A stretch of 64,000 nucleotides of DNA from Bog-756 sp963725395 (GTDB lineage Bacteria > Actinomycetota > Acidimicrobiia > Acidimicrobiales > RAAP-2), in assembly GCA_963725395.1 (NCBI GenBank), contig CAVRYH010000004.1:310001-374000 (forward strand). The letters are read 5' to 3'. The position numbers and the translations under genes were made by a program. Below are positions 34,371 through 42,127 of the stretch, in pieces (position 1 is the first letter of the stretch; the number at the start of each line of letters is the position of its first letter). Under the pieces are notes generated by a model, which was given only the letters and a program-made list of their open reading frames with translations, had not been told where the DNA came from and did not search any database.

Positions 34371-36320
34371 ATGCAGGGCGACCCGAGGCGGCGGCCGTGG
34401 GCCGCCACCGGGTGTGCCGCCCTGGTCTATCTGGTCGTCGCCGTGGCCGTGTGGTCGGGTGTGTGGTTCGGGCATCCCACCTCCACGGCCACCTGCGGGT
34501 GCGGGGACCCCGCACTGTTCATCTGGTCCATGGCCTGGGGGGCGCATGCGGTCGCCCACGGTGGGAACCTGTTCTTCACCACCAAGCTGTTCCACCCGTA
34601 CGGGGTCAATCTTCCGGCCAGCCCCAGCGTGCTGGCCATCAGCGTGCCCCTGGCCCCGGTGACCTGGCTGTTCGGCCCGGTGGCGTCCCTGAACGTGGCG
34701 GCCACCCTGGCCCCGGTCGGGAGTGCGCTGGCCGCCCGGGCCATGGTCGGGCGGTGGACGACCTGGGAGCCGGCAGCGTTCGTGGCCGGGCTGTTCTACG
34801 GATTCTCGCCGTTCGTCATCGAGAGCCTCGCCCTCGAGCACGTCAATCTGGCCACGCTGGTGGTTCCCCCGCTCGTCGTCGTGTGTCTCGACGAGCTGGT
34901 GGTGCGGCAACGGGGACGGGCGTGGGCGTGGGGGCTCGTCCTGGGCGGACTGGTCACCGTCCAGTTCTTCATCAGCTCCGAGGTGCTCGTCACGTGCGTC
35001 CTGGCCTCCGCCATCGGGATCGCCATCGTGGTGGTCGGTGTCGCCGTGCGCCATCCCCGGGCCGTCTCATCGAGGGCCCGCCACGCCGTCGAGGGGCTCG
35101 GGACCGCGGCGGTGAGCGCCGCGGTCCTGCTGGCCTACCCGGCCTGGTACGCGATCGCCGGACCGCGCCCGCTCCCCCAACCGGTGTGGCCCTACGTCAG
35201 CTACTACGGCAGCCCCTGGCGCACGCTGGTCCTGCCGGCGGGGCCCGCCGACCGGGGACCGAACGCCATCCTCGAGTCGTACGGTTACTTCGGGAGCCAT
35301 CCGCTGCTGCTCGGCTATCTCGGCATCGGGATGGTCCTCGTCCTCGTCGCCGGGTTGGCGCTCTTCCGGGGCGAGCGGGTGCTGTGGTTCTGCGCCGCCA
35401 TGCTCGTGATCCTCGAGGCATTCTCGTTGGGCGCGCGCTACTGGCCGTGGCGGATCTTCCAGAGCGTGCCCGTCATCGAGAACGTGGTACCCAACCGGAT
35501 CGCTGCCGTCGCCGACCTGTTCGCCGCGGCCATGCTCGGCATCATCGTCGACCGGGCCCACCGGTCCGACCCGTGGGGGCACCGGCGCGGGGATGCATCT
35601 CCCCCCGGCCCGGCGGGTGCCGGCGGGGCCAACCCGCACCGGTGGCGGCCGCGGGTGGGCACCCTGGTGGCCGCGGTGCTCGCCGGGGTGGCGTTGGTCC
35701 CGATCGCCTGGCAGTACGAACTGCCCTTCACCACGCGGCCCGTCGACGTACCACCCTGGTACACCACGTTCGGCACAAGACTGCCGCCCACCGCCGTCGT
35801 GCTGGCCTACCCGTTCCCCTCCTCGGGGCTGCCGGCGGCGATGGTCGGGCAGGCTTCGGCGGGACTGCGGTTCTCGCTGGTGGGCGGGGGCGGCATCGCC
35901 CCGGTGCCGCCGGACCACCCCACGCCCGCCCAACGGAGCGACCTCGGCGCCGCAACCGACCTCGACGCCCTCTCCTACGGCTGGCTGCCCCTGCCCACCG
36001 GTTCTCCGGCCCAGCTGGAGGGGCTGCGCCGGGCCCTCTCCGACTGGGGGGTCACGACCATCGTGGTCCCGGCCGAGACCAGCACGCCGCCGTCCATCCG
36101 CGCCCGGTCGATCCCCCTGGCCGTCGCCACCTTCACCGCCGCACTCGGCCGGTCGCCGTCCGAGCAGGCCGGTGCGTTGGTGTGGTCGGTCCCAGCGCAC
36201 CTCGGCATGCCGCGTCGGCTGGACCCCGGGACGGTCACCACCTGTGCAGGGGTGGCGCACGCCTCGGAGGACCCCGCGGCCGCCGCCTCCTGCGTGATGA
36301 GGGCACAGGCCTCCGCCTGA
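34371..36320 (+). CDS. GT-C-like membrane protein, paralogue 1 of 4 (CxCGD motif)
   Basis: This 649-residue protein has about 11 membrane helices and a soluble C-terminal portion. After the first helix comes the loop HPTSTATCGCGDPALFIW, whose Cys-Gly-Cys-Gly-Asp is shared with three other genes in this window. An Asp in this loop is typical of GT-C glycosyltransferases that use lipid-linked sugars outside the membrane. Next come FHPYGVNL and LAPVTWLFGPVASLNVAATL, also shared. The C-terminus has a rigid extracytoplasmic region ending in two Cys. Substrate unknown. It is followed at once by another GT-C-like gene. Confidence 0.8.
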   Translation: MQGDPRRRPWAATGCAALVYLVVAVAVWSGVWFGHPTSTATCGCGDPALFIWSMAWGAHAVAHGGNLFFTTKLFHPYGVNLPASPSVLAISVPLAPVTWLFGPVASLNVAATLAPVGSALAARAMVGRWTTWEPAAFVAGLFYGFSPFVIESLALEHVNLATLVVPPLVVVCLDELVVRQRGRAWAWGLVLGGLVTVQFFISSEVLVTCVLASAIGIAIVVVGVAVRHPRAVSSRARHAVEGLGTAAVSAAVLLAYPAWYAIAGPRPLPQPVWPYVSYYGSPWRTLVLPAGPADRGPNAILESYGYFGSHPLLLGYLGIGMVLVLVAGLALFRGERVLWFCAAMLVILEAFSLGARYWPWRIFQSVPVIENVVPNRIAAVADLFAAAMLGIIVDRAHRSDPWGHRRGDASPPGPAGAGGANPHRWRPRVGTLVAAVLAGVALVPIAWQYELPFTTRPVDVPPWYTTFGTRLPPTAVVLAYPFPSSGLPAAMVGQASAGLRFSLVGGGGIAPVPPDHPTPAQRSDLGAATDLDALSYGWLPLPTGSPAQLEGLRRALSDWGVTTIVVPAETSTPPSIRARSIPLAVATFTAALGRSPSEQAGALVWSVPAHLGMPRRLDPGTVTTCAGVAHASEDPAAAASCVMRAQASA

Positions 36321-36366
36321 GCACCCCCCGGCCGGACGACGGAAGGCCCAGGCCCGGACGATCGTT

Positions 36367-36372
36367 TACAGT
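36367..36372 (+). promoter_or_regulatory. Candidate -10 box (TACAGT) for the 36379 gene
   Basis: TACAGT lies 6 nt before the ATG at 36379; leaderless pattern. Confidence 0.5.
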
Positions 36373-36378
36373 GCCCCC

Positions 36379-37983
36379 ATGTCCGCCGGCACCGCCAGTG
36401 GAGCGACGCCGGCGGGTGGGCTGACAGCGACAGAGCCCGACCCGCGGTCCGCGGGTGACGGGACGGGCGACGGTGGCCGTGCCGCGTCCCCCACCGGCCG
36501 CGCACGTCGTGGCCCGGGCCCGGTGCGGTGGCACCCGAGCGCCCCCGTCGTTATCCTGGCCTCGGCCTTCGCCGCGTCGCGCCTCCTGGCCGCGGCCGCC
36601 GGGGTGAGGTTCGACGCCAATGTCCTCGACGGCACGGTCGGCACCGACATGTGGCAGCTGCTCGACGTCGGTCTGTTGAAGAACCAGCTGATCGAGAGCG
36701 TCTGGCATCTCAACAGCCAACCGCCGCTGTTCAACCTCTACTGCGGTCTGCTCCTCAAGCTGCCCACCGGGCTGCAGCGACCCGCCGAGGTCGTCTCCGC
36801 CCTCGTCCTCGGACTGGTGATCGTGCTCTGCGCGTACCGGTTGATGGTCGAGCTCGGTGTGCCCGAGCTCGTAGCGGTGGCCGTGACCCTGGTGGGCATC
36901 GTGGCGTCCCCGTCGTACCTCCTCTTCGAGAACTGGCTGAACTACGCCTACCCGACGGCGGCCTGCACCGTGTTCGCCGCGTGGTGCCTCATCCGGTACC
37001 TGCGAACGGAGCGGGCCCGGTTCGGTCTCGGGTTCTTCTCCGCCTACGGGGCCATCGTGCTGTTGAACAGCACGTACCAGATCGAATGGCTCCTCCTCGC
37101 CGGGGCCGTCGTGCTCGTGGTGCTGCGACGCCGGTGGAAACAGGTGCTGGCCGTGGCCGCGGTGCCGATGGTGCTGGTGCTCACGTGGTACGTCAAGGAC
37201 GCCGTGCTGTTCGGCACGTCGACGACCAGCAGCTGGGTGGGGATGAACCTGGCCCGTGACGTCTTGTACAAGGCACCTCCGTCCGAGATCGCCGCCATGC
37301 AGCAGAACGGAAGGCTCTCCCCTCTGGCCTCGGTGCCGGCCTTCGGCGCACCCGACGCCTACGTGGGGAAGTTCGTCCGGGCCCGACCCAGTTCCGTCGC
37401 CGCTCTCGGCGCGCTGACCAAGGCCGACGGGGCGACCAACTTCAACAACCCGATCTACATCTCGGTCTCCTCCCAGTACCTGCACGACGACATCGCCTTC
37501 ATCCGGGCCCACCCGTCGGAGTACGCCTCCGATGTCGGGGACTCGATCCAGGTCTGGCTGGTCTCCTCCGACCAGAACTTCACCAACTCGGTCGACTGGC
37601 CGCACCTGCGTACCTACGCCGAGGTCTACGACCGCCTGGTCGAGTGGCAGCCGGCCATCGACCCGGCCCCCGCCTACGTCCTGTTCCGCCACGCGCCCAG
37701 TCCGCTGTCGTGGCTGTCCCTCCAGGCCGTCGTCGTCTACATCCTGGCACTGTCGGGGTCGCCGGTCCTGGCCTGGCGCCGGCGCCGGGGCGACCCGGCG
37801 ACGGCCGCGGCGATCGCCGTGCTGTGGTGGACCACCCTCTACGCCTTCGCCGCCAGCTCACTGCTCGAGATCGGTGAGAACGAGCGGTTCCGGTTCGAGC
37901 TGGGTCCGGTCCCGTTGATCCTGGCCACCGTGGTCGTCACCTCGGTGGTCCGGGCCCTGTGGGCGCGACGGGCGTCGCGCTGA
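36379..37983 (+). CDS. GT39-like polytopic membrane protein
   Basis: This 534-residue protein has about 9-11 membrane helices. After the first helix is a loop with Asp (DGTVGTDMWQLLD), then the GT39/ArnT-like segment HLNSQPPLFNLYCGL. A later extracytoplasmic region contains KADGATNFNNPIYISVS and a basic C-terminus. The pattern is that of a GT-C sugar transferase acting from polyprenyl-phosphate sugars, but no diagnostic motif allows a finer call. It begins 58 bp after the first paralogue and has its own -10-like box. It converges on the acyltransferase operon with a 19-bp gap. Confidence 0.7.
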   Translation: MSAGTASGATPAGGLTATEPDPRSAGDGTGDGGRAASPTGRARRGPGPVRWHPSAPVVILASAFAASRLLAAAAGVRFDANVLDGTVGTDMWQLLDVGLLKNQLIESVWHLNSQPPLFNLYCGLLLKLPTGLQRPAEVVSALVLGLVIVLCAYRLMVELGVPELVAVAVTLVGIVASPSYLLFENWLNYAYPTAACTVFAAWCLIRYLRTERARFGLGFFSAYGAIVLLNSTYQIEWLLLAGAVVLVVLRRRWKQVLAVAAVPMVLVLTWYVKDAVLFGTSTTSSWVGMNLARDVLYKAPPSEIAAMQQNGRLSPLASVPAFGAPDAYVGKFVRARPSSVAALGALTKADGATNFNNPIYISVSSQYLHDDIAFIRAHPSEYASDVGDSIQVWLVSSDQNFTNSVDWPHLRTYAEVYDRLVEWQPAIDPAPAYVLFRHAPSPLSWLSLQAVVVYILALSGSPVLAWRRRRGDPATAAAIAVLWWTTLYAFAASSLLEIGENERFRFELGPVPLILATVVVTSVVRALWARRASR

Positions 37984-38002
37984 TCCGTCCGCGTCCTCCC
38001 GT

Positions 38003-40021
38003 TCAACGACCGGCTCCGGCCGAGCGGGCCTCGAGGCCCAACTGGCCGACGGTCGGGAGCACCCAGGGCTGGAGCCACTCACCACCGGTCTTGGCCACGT
38101 GGACCCCGTCGGGCCAACGGACGGTCACACCGTCGACCACCATCTGGAAGGCGCCGTGGGGATCGAGCTTCTTGTTGAGGTCGAACAGGGTCACCACCTT
38201 GCGGCGGTGGGCGGCCACACTCGCCACGATGGCATTCCACTCGTTGACCCGGACCTGGCTGTTCTCCGGGTAGGCGGCACTGCCGGGCGCCTCGTCGGCG
38301 GCATCGATGTCCGGCATGGTGAACAGCACGACTTTGGCCCCCCTGGAGGAGAGGACGTCGACCACCCCGTTGAGCTCGTCGTAGAGGTGGGCGTCCCAGG
38401 CCGGCTGTCCGATGGCCACCACCTTGCCGTCGTCGATGTTGTCGGACAGGTCCCAACGACCGACCAGCACCCCCACCACGTCCGGGCGGGACCGGTCGAC
38501 CTCTCTGGCCCACAGGGTCCGCCAGTACCTGCAGTTGGACACCGGTTGGTCGACGTGGTCGGCGATGATGGCCGGCAGATCGTCGAGATCGCAACCCAGG
38601 GTCTCGTCGTTGACGAACTTCACGCCGTAGCGGTGCACGCTGTCGACGTCCAGGCCGAGGGCCAGGGTCAGGGCGATGGAGTCCCCCACCATCATGAACT
38701 TCACCGGATGGTCGGTGAACGCACCGGCCTCGGTCAGCGCCTGGCGCTGCGCCGGGGTCAAGGAGTTCTGCACCCGCACCGCGGCAGCCGCCGGTGCCAC
38801 CGTGCCGGCGATGATCACCGCCACGGTCGCCGCCATGACGGCGGCGGCGGGGCCGATGGCCCTGAGGGACCGCCAGAAGGTGCCTTCGATGACCGGCCGC
38901 TCGACCAGGTAGTAGCTGGCGGTGGCCAGGGCGACGGTGGCGGCGAAGCGGACGACCAGCAACGGGAGACCCGACAGCCCGGTCCGGCTGTTGTCGAGGT
39001 ACACGAACACCGGGTAGTGCCAGAGGTAGACCCCGTAGGAGATGGTGCCCAGCCACACCAGGGGCGCCAGCCCCAGCAACCGGGCCATCGCACCGCCGGG
39101 GACGCACACCACGGCGGTGATGACGGCCGCCGTCGACAGCGCGGACAGGGCGAACCCGCCCTCGTAGGTCAGCGACGACGACCCGGAGAGGAACGACGAC
39201 AGCGAGACGACGGCGGCCAGGCCGGCCGCCCCGAGGAGCACCAGCACGACCCTGAGCGGGAGCGAACGGGCAGCCGGGTCCATCCCCTCCTCGCCCCGTC
39301 GCATCTGGACGATGGTCATGGCACAGGCCAGGGCCGAGCCGACCAGGATGGACTGGGCGTGGGTGTCGGTCCCGAAGTAGACGCGGGTGGTGTTGGCCCC
39401 CGGGTGGAAGAGGAGGGCCATCTCGACGGCGGAGGCCACCGCCCCCACCACCGACAGGGCCAACAGGGCCCGGACACCCCGGCTGAAGGTGCGGGCCAGG
39501 TGCATGACGGCCAGCACCACGAAGGGCCACACCAGGTAGAACTGCTCCTCGACGGCCAGGGACCAGGTGTGGGTGAGGGGGGAGGCCGGCCCGTTCAGAA
39601 CGAAGTAGTTGCCGCTGACGGCGATCTGCCACCAGTTGGAGAAGTAGAAGAGCGCGGACAGGGCGCTCATCCGGAAGTCGGGGTAGAGCCCGGCCGGCTC
39701 GGCGAACCGGACCATCAGGGTCACCGCCACCAGCACGATGAGGAGGGCGGGCAGCAGCCGCCGGGCCCGGCGGAGCCAGAAGGCCGACAGTTTGATCCGG
39801 CCTGCTCGGCGGTACTCGCCGAGCAGCAGTCCGGTGATCAGGTAGCCGGACAGAACATAGAAGATGTCCACCCCGAAGAAGCCCCCCTGGAGCCACCCCA
39901 CCCCGAAGTGGAACGCCATGACCAACACGACGGCCACGGCCCGGAGCCCGTCGAGACCGATCACCCGACCCTTGCCGGTGGCCGACGGGCGGGTGTGGGT
40001 CTTCTGGCCGGTTTCGTTCAC
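38003..40021 (-). CDS. Acyltransferase C: OafA-type acyltransferase with SGNH domain
   Basis: This 672-residue protein starts with GTG at 40021, 4 nt inside the stop of acyltransferase D (GTGA), so it is the last gene of the leftward operon. The frame stays open far upstream but that part is the shadow of gene D. The membrane domain (GLDGLRAVAVV, AFHFGVGWL, SLAVEEQFYLVWP, about residues 20-410) is nearly identical at DNA level to that of D. The SGNH domain (VGDSIALTLALGL, PDIDAADEAP, PDGVHVAKTGGEWLQPW) differs from D and resembles gene F. Predicted role: O-acylation of an exported glycan. Confidence 0.92.
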   Translation of the reverse strand: MNETGQKTHTRPSATGKGRVIGLDGLRAVAVVLVMAFHFGVGWLQGGFFGVDIFYVLSGYLITGLLLGEYRRAGRIKLSAFWLRRARRLLPALLIVLVAVTLMVRFAEPAGLYPDFRMSALSALFYFSNWWQIAVSGNYFVLNGPASPLTHTWSLAVEEQFYLVWPFVVLAVMHLARTFSRGVRALLALSVVGAVASAVEMALLFHPGANTTRVYFGTDTHAQSILVGSALACAMTIVQMRRGEEGMDPAARSLPLRVVLVLLGAAGLAAVVSLSSFLSGSSSLTYEGGFALSALSTAAVITAVVCVPGGAMARLLGLAPLVWLGTISYGVYLWHYPVFVYLDNSRTGLSGLPLLVVRFAATVALATASYYLVERPVIEGTFWRSLRAIGPAAAVMAATVAVIIAGTVAPAAAAVRVQNSLTPAQRQALTEAGAFTDHPVKFMMVGDSIALTLALGLDVDSVHRYGVKFVNDETLGCDLDDLPAIIADHVDQPVSNCRYWRTLWAREVDRSRPDVVGVLVGRWDLSDNIDDGKVVAIGQPAWDAHLYDELNGVVDVLSSRGAKVVLFTMPDIDAADEAPGSAAYPENSQVRVNEWNAIVASVAAHRRKVVTLFDLNKKLDPHGAFQMVVDGVTVRWPDGVHVAKTGGEWLQPWVLPTVGQLGLEARSAGAGR
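38768..39999 (-). repeat. Duplicated 1,232-bp block, copy 1 (membrane domain of acyltransferase C)
   Basis: This stretch matches 40807-42038 base for base at a fixed offset of 2039. Two differences were found by reading: 39144 G versus 41183 C (Ser versus Cys), and 39854 A versus 41893 G (silent). Identity stops abruptly at both ends. Confidence 0.93.
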
Positions 40022-42117
40022 CGTTCGGTCACCGACGCCGTCAACAGGGGCCACAACCTCGGGGACAACCAGTTGTCGAAGGCGTGGGCCACGGCGGCAC
40101 TGGCGTTGTCGGCGAAGACGTCGCCCGGATCGTAGACCGGTGTGTGGATGCCGTCCGCCGCCCGCACCTGCACCCCGTCCCGGTGGGTCGTGAACACGCC
40201 CCCGGGGGACAGCAGCCCGCCGTAGTCGATCACGCTGACCCGGCCGGGGAACTCGGCGGCCACCTCCCTCACGAGCTTGTCGTAAAGGAGACGACGCTGC
40301 GGCGAGCCTCCCGGTGCCGCTGCGCCCGACGCCGTGGTGCCCTCCTCCATCACCGGCATGGTGGTGAAGTCGAAGTGGGCGCCGTGGGCCGTGCCGATCT
40401 CCACCGCCCTTCGCATCTGGGCCAGTTCGTAGCGCTGGAACGAGGGCTGGGTGATGTCGGTCCACCGGCCGTTCCTCAACAGGTCCTGGGTCTCCCACAG
40501 CCCGGCCACGAACACCACGAGGTCGCCGCGGGCGGTGACGGCCACGGAACGGGCATCGAGCGCCGGCCACTGGCCGGTCGCCGGTGTCGCCGAGTTGCAG
40601 GCCGGGAACATGGCCAACCCCGGACGGGAGGGATCGTTCGACGCTTCGGTGGCGATGGCCAGACCGCAACCGAACAGGCTCCCGTTCACCACCCTCACCC
40701 CGGATGGTGCGGTGGCCGCCAGCGTGTACCCGAGGGCCAGGGCCGTGCTGTCGCCGAGGACCACCACCACCGGCGGCTCGAACCCGGTCGGCAGCACCGG
40801 GTAGCGCTGCACCCGCACCGCGGCAGCCGCCGGTGCCACCGTGCCGGCGATGATCACCGCCACGGTCGCCGCCATGACGGCGGCGGCGGGGCCGATGGCC
40901 CTGAGGGACCGCCAGAAGGTGCCTTCGATGACCGGCCGCTCGACCAGGTAGTAGCTGGCGGTGGCCAGGGCGACGGTGGCGGCGAAGCGGACGACCAGCA
41001 ACGGGAGACCCGACAGCCCGGTCCGGCTGTTGTCGAGGTACACGAACACCGGGTAGTGCCAGAGGTAGACCCCGTAGGAGATGGTGCCCAGCCACACCAG
41101 GGGCGCCAGCCCCAGCAACCGGGCCATCGCACCGCCGGGGACGCACACCACGGCGGTGATGACGGCCGCCGTCGACAGCGCGCACAGGGCGAACCCGCCC
41201 TCGTAGGTCAGCGACGACGACCCGGAGAGGAACGACGACAGCGAGACGACGGCGGCCAGGCCGGCCGCCCCGAGGAGCACCAGCACGACCCTGAGCGGGA
41301 GCGAACGGGCAGCCGGGTCCATCCCCTCCTCGCCCCGTCGCATCTGGACGATGGTCATGGCACAGGCCAGGGCCGAGCCGACCAGGATGGACTGGGCGTG
41401 GGTGTCGGTCCCGAAGTAGACGCGGGTGGTGTTGGCCCCCGGGTGGAAGAGGAGGGCCATCTCGACGGCGGAGGCCACCGCCCCCACCACCGACAGGGCC
41501 AACAGGGCCCGGACACCCCGGCTGAAGGTGCGGGCCAGGTGCATGACGGCCAGCACCACGAAGGGCCACACCAGGTAGAACTGCTCCTCGACGGCCAGGG
41601 ACCAGGTGTGGGTGAGGGGGGAGGCCGGCCCGTTCAGAACGAAGTAGTTGCCGCTGACGGCGATCTGCCACCAGTTGGAGAAGTAGAAGAGCGCGGACAG
41701 GGCGCTCATCCGGAAGTCGGGGTAGAGCCCGGCCGGCTCGGCGAACCGGACCATCAGGGTCACCGCCACCAGCACGATGAGGAGGGCGGGCAGCAGCCGC
41801 CGGGCCCGGCGGAGCCAGAAGGCCGACAGTTTGATCCGGCCTGCTCGGCGGTACTCGCCGAGCAGCAGTCCGGTGATCAGGTAGCCGGACAGGACATAGA
41901 AGATGTCCACCCCGAAGAAGCCCCCCTGGAGCCACCCCACCCCGAAGTGGAACGCCATGACCAACACGACGGCCACGGCCCGGAGCCCGTCGAGACCGAT
42001 CACCCGACCCTTGCCGGTGGCCGACGGGCGGGTGTGGGGTGCACGCAGGGGGGTCGTCGACCCGGCGTCCGGTGTCCCCAGAGCAGCCCCGGGCCCGGTG
42101 GTCGTGGGCACGGTCAT
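40018..42117 (-). CDS. Acyltransferase D: OafA-type acyltransferase with SGNH domain (chimeric)
   Basis: This 699-residue protein has a membrane domain (about residues 30-440) carried on the 1,232-bp block shared with C. Its SGNH domain is from the E type: VVVLGDSTALALGYTLAAT, MFPACNSATPA, and SFQRYELAQMRRAVEIGTAH, found almost identically in E. The catalytic loop is DGIHTP. It lies between E (10-bp gap) and C (4-nt overlap) in the operon. The protein looks like a fusion of C-type membrane and E-type hydrolase parts made by recent recombination. One substitution puts Cys in an outer helix (GGFALCALS). Confidence 0.93.
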   Translation of the reverse strand: MTVPTTTGPGAALGTPDAGSTTPLRAPHTRPSATGKGRVIGLDGLRAVAVVLVMAFHFGVGWLQGGFFGVDIFYVLSGYLITGLLLGEYRRAGRIKLSAFWLRRARRLLPALLIVLVAVTLMVRFAEPAGLYPDFRMSALSALFYFSNWWQIAVSGNYFVLNGPASPLTHTWSLAVEEQFYLVWPFVVLAVMHLARTFSRGVRALLALSVVGAVASAVEMALLFHPGANTTRVYFGTDTHAQSILVGSALACAMTIVQMRRGEEGMDPAARSLPLRVVLVLLGAAGLAAVVSLSSFLSGSSSLTYEGGFALCALSTAAVITAVVCVPGGAMARLLGLAPLVWLGTISYGVYLWHYPVFVYLDNSRTGLSGLPLLVVRFAATVALATASYYLVERPVIEGTFWRSLRAIGPAAAVMAATVAVIIAGTVAPAAAAVRVQRYPVLPTGFEPPVVVVLGDSTALALGYTLAATAPSGVRVVNGSLFGCGLAIATEASNDPSRPGLAMFPACNSATPATGQWPALDARSVAVTARGDLVVFVAGLWETQDLLRNGRWTDITQPSFQRYELAQMRRAVEIGTAHGAHFDFTTMPVMEEGTTASGAAAPGGSPQRRLLYDKLVREVAAEFPGRVSVIDYGGLLSPGGVFTTHRDGVQVRAADGIHTPVYDPGDVFADNASAAVAHAFDNWLSPRLWPLLTASVTER
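40807..42038 (-). repeat. Duplicated 1,232-bp block, copy 2 (membrane domain of acyltransferase D)
   Basis: Partner of 38768-39999; see that entry. The left junction falls where the last membrane helix ends and the SGNH domain begins. The right junction falls before the first helix, so the block is an exact membrane-domain cassette. Confidence 0.93.
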
Positions 42118-42127
42118 GGTGCGCCGG

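Noticed and set aside
38003..41935. A single 1,310-residue reading frame across two acyltransferase genes
   Set aside because: Its first half is an out-of-frame shadow of gene D (Arg/Pro-rich, no membrane helices). The real gene C begins at 40021 with a 4-nt overlap.
38768..42038. The repeated block as a transposon or insertion sequence
   Set aside because: There is no transposase, no terminal inverted repeat and no target-site duplication; the block is exactly a protein domain.
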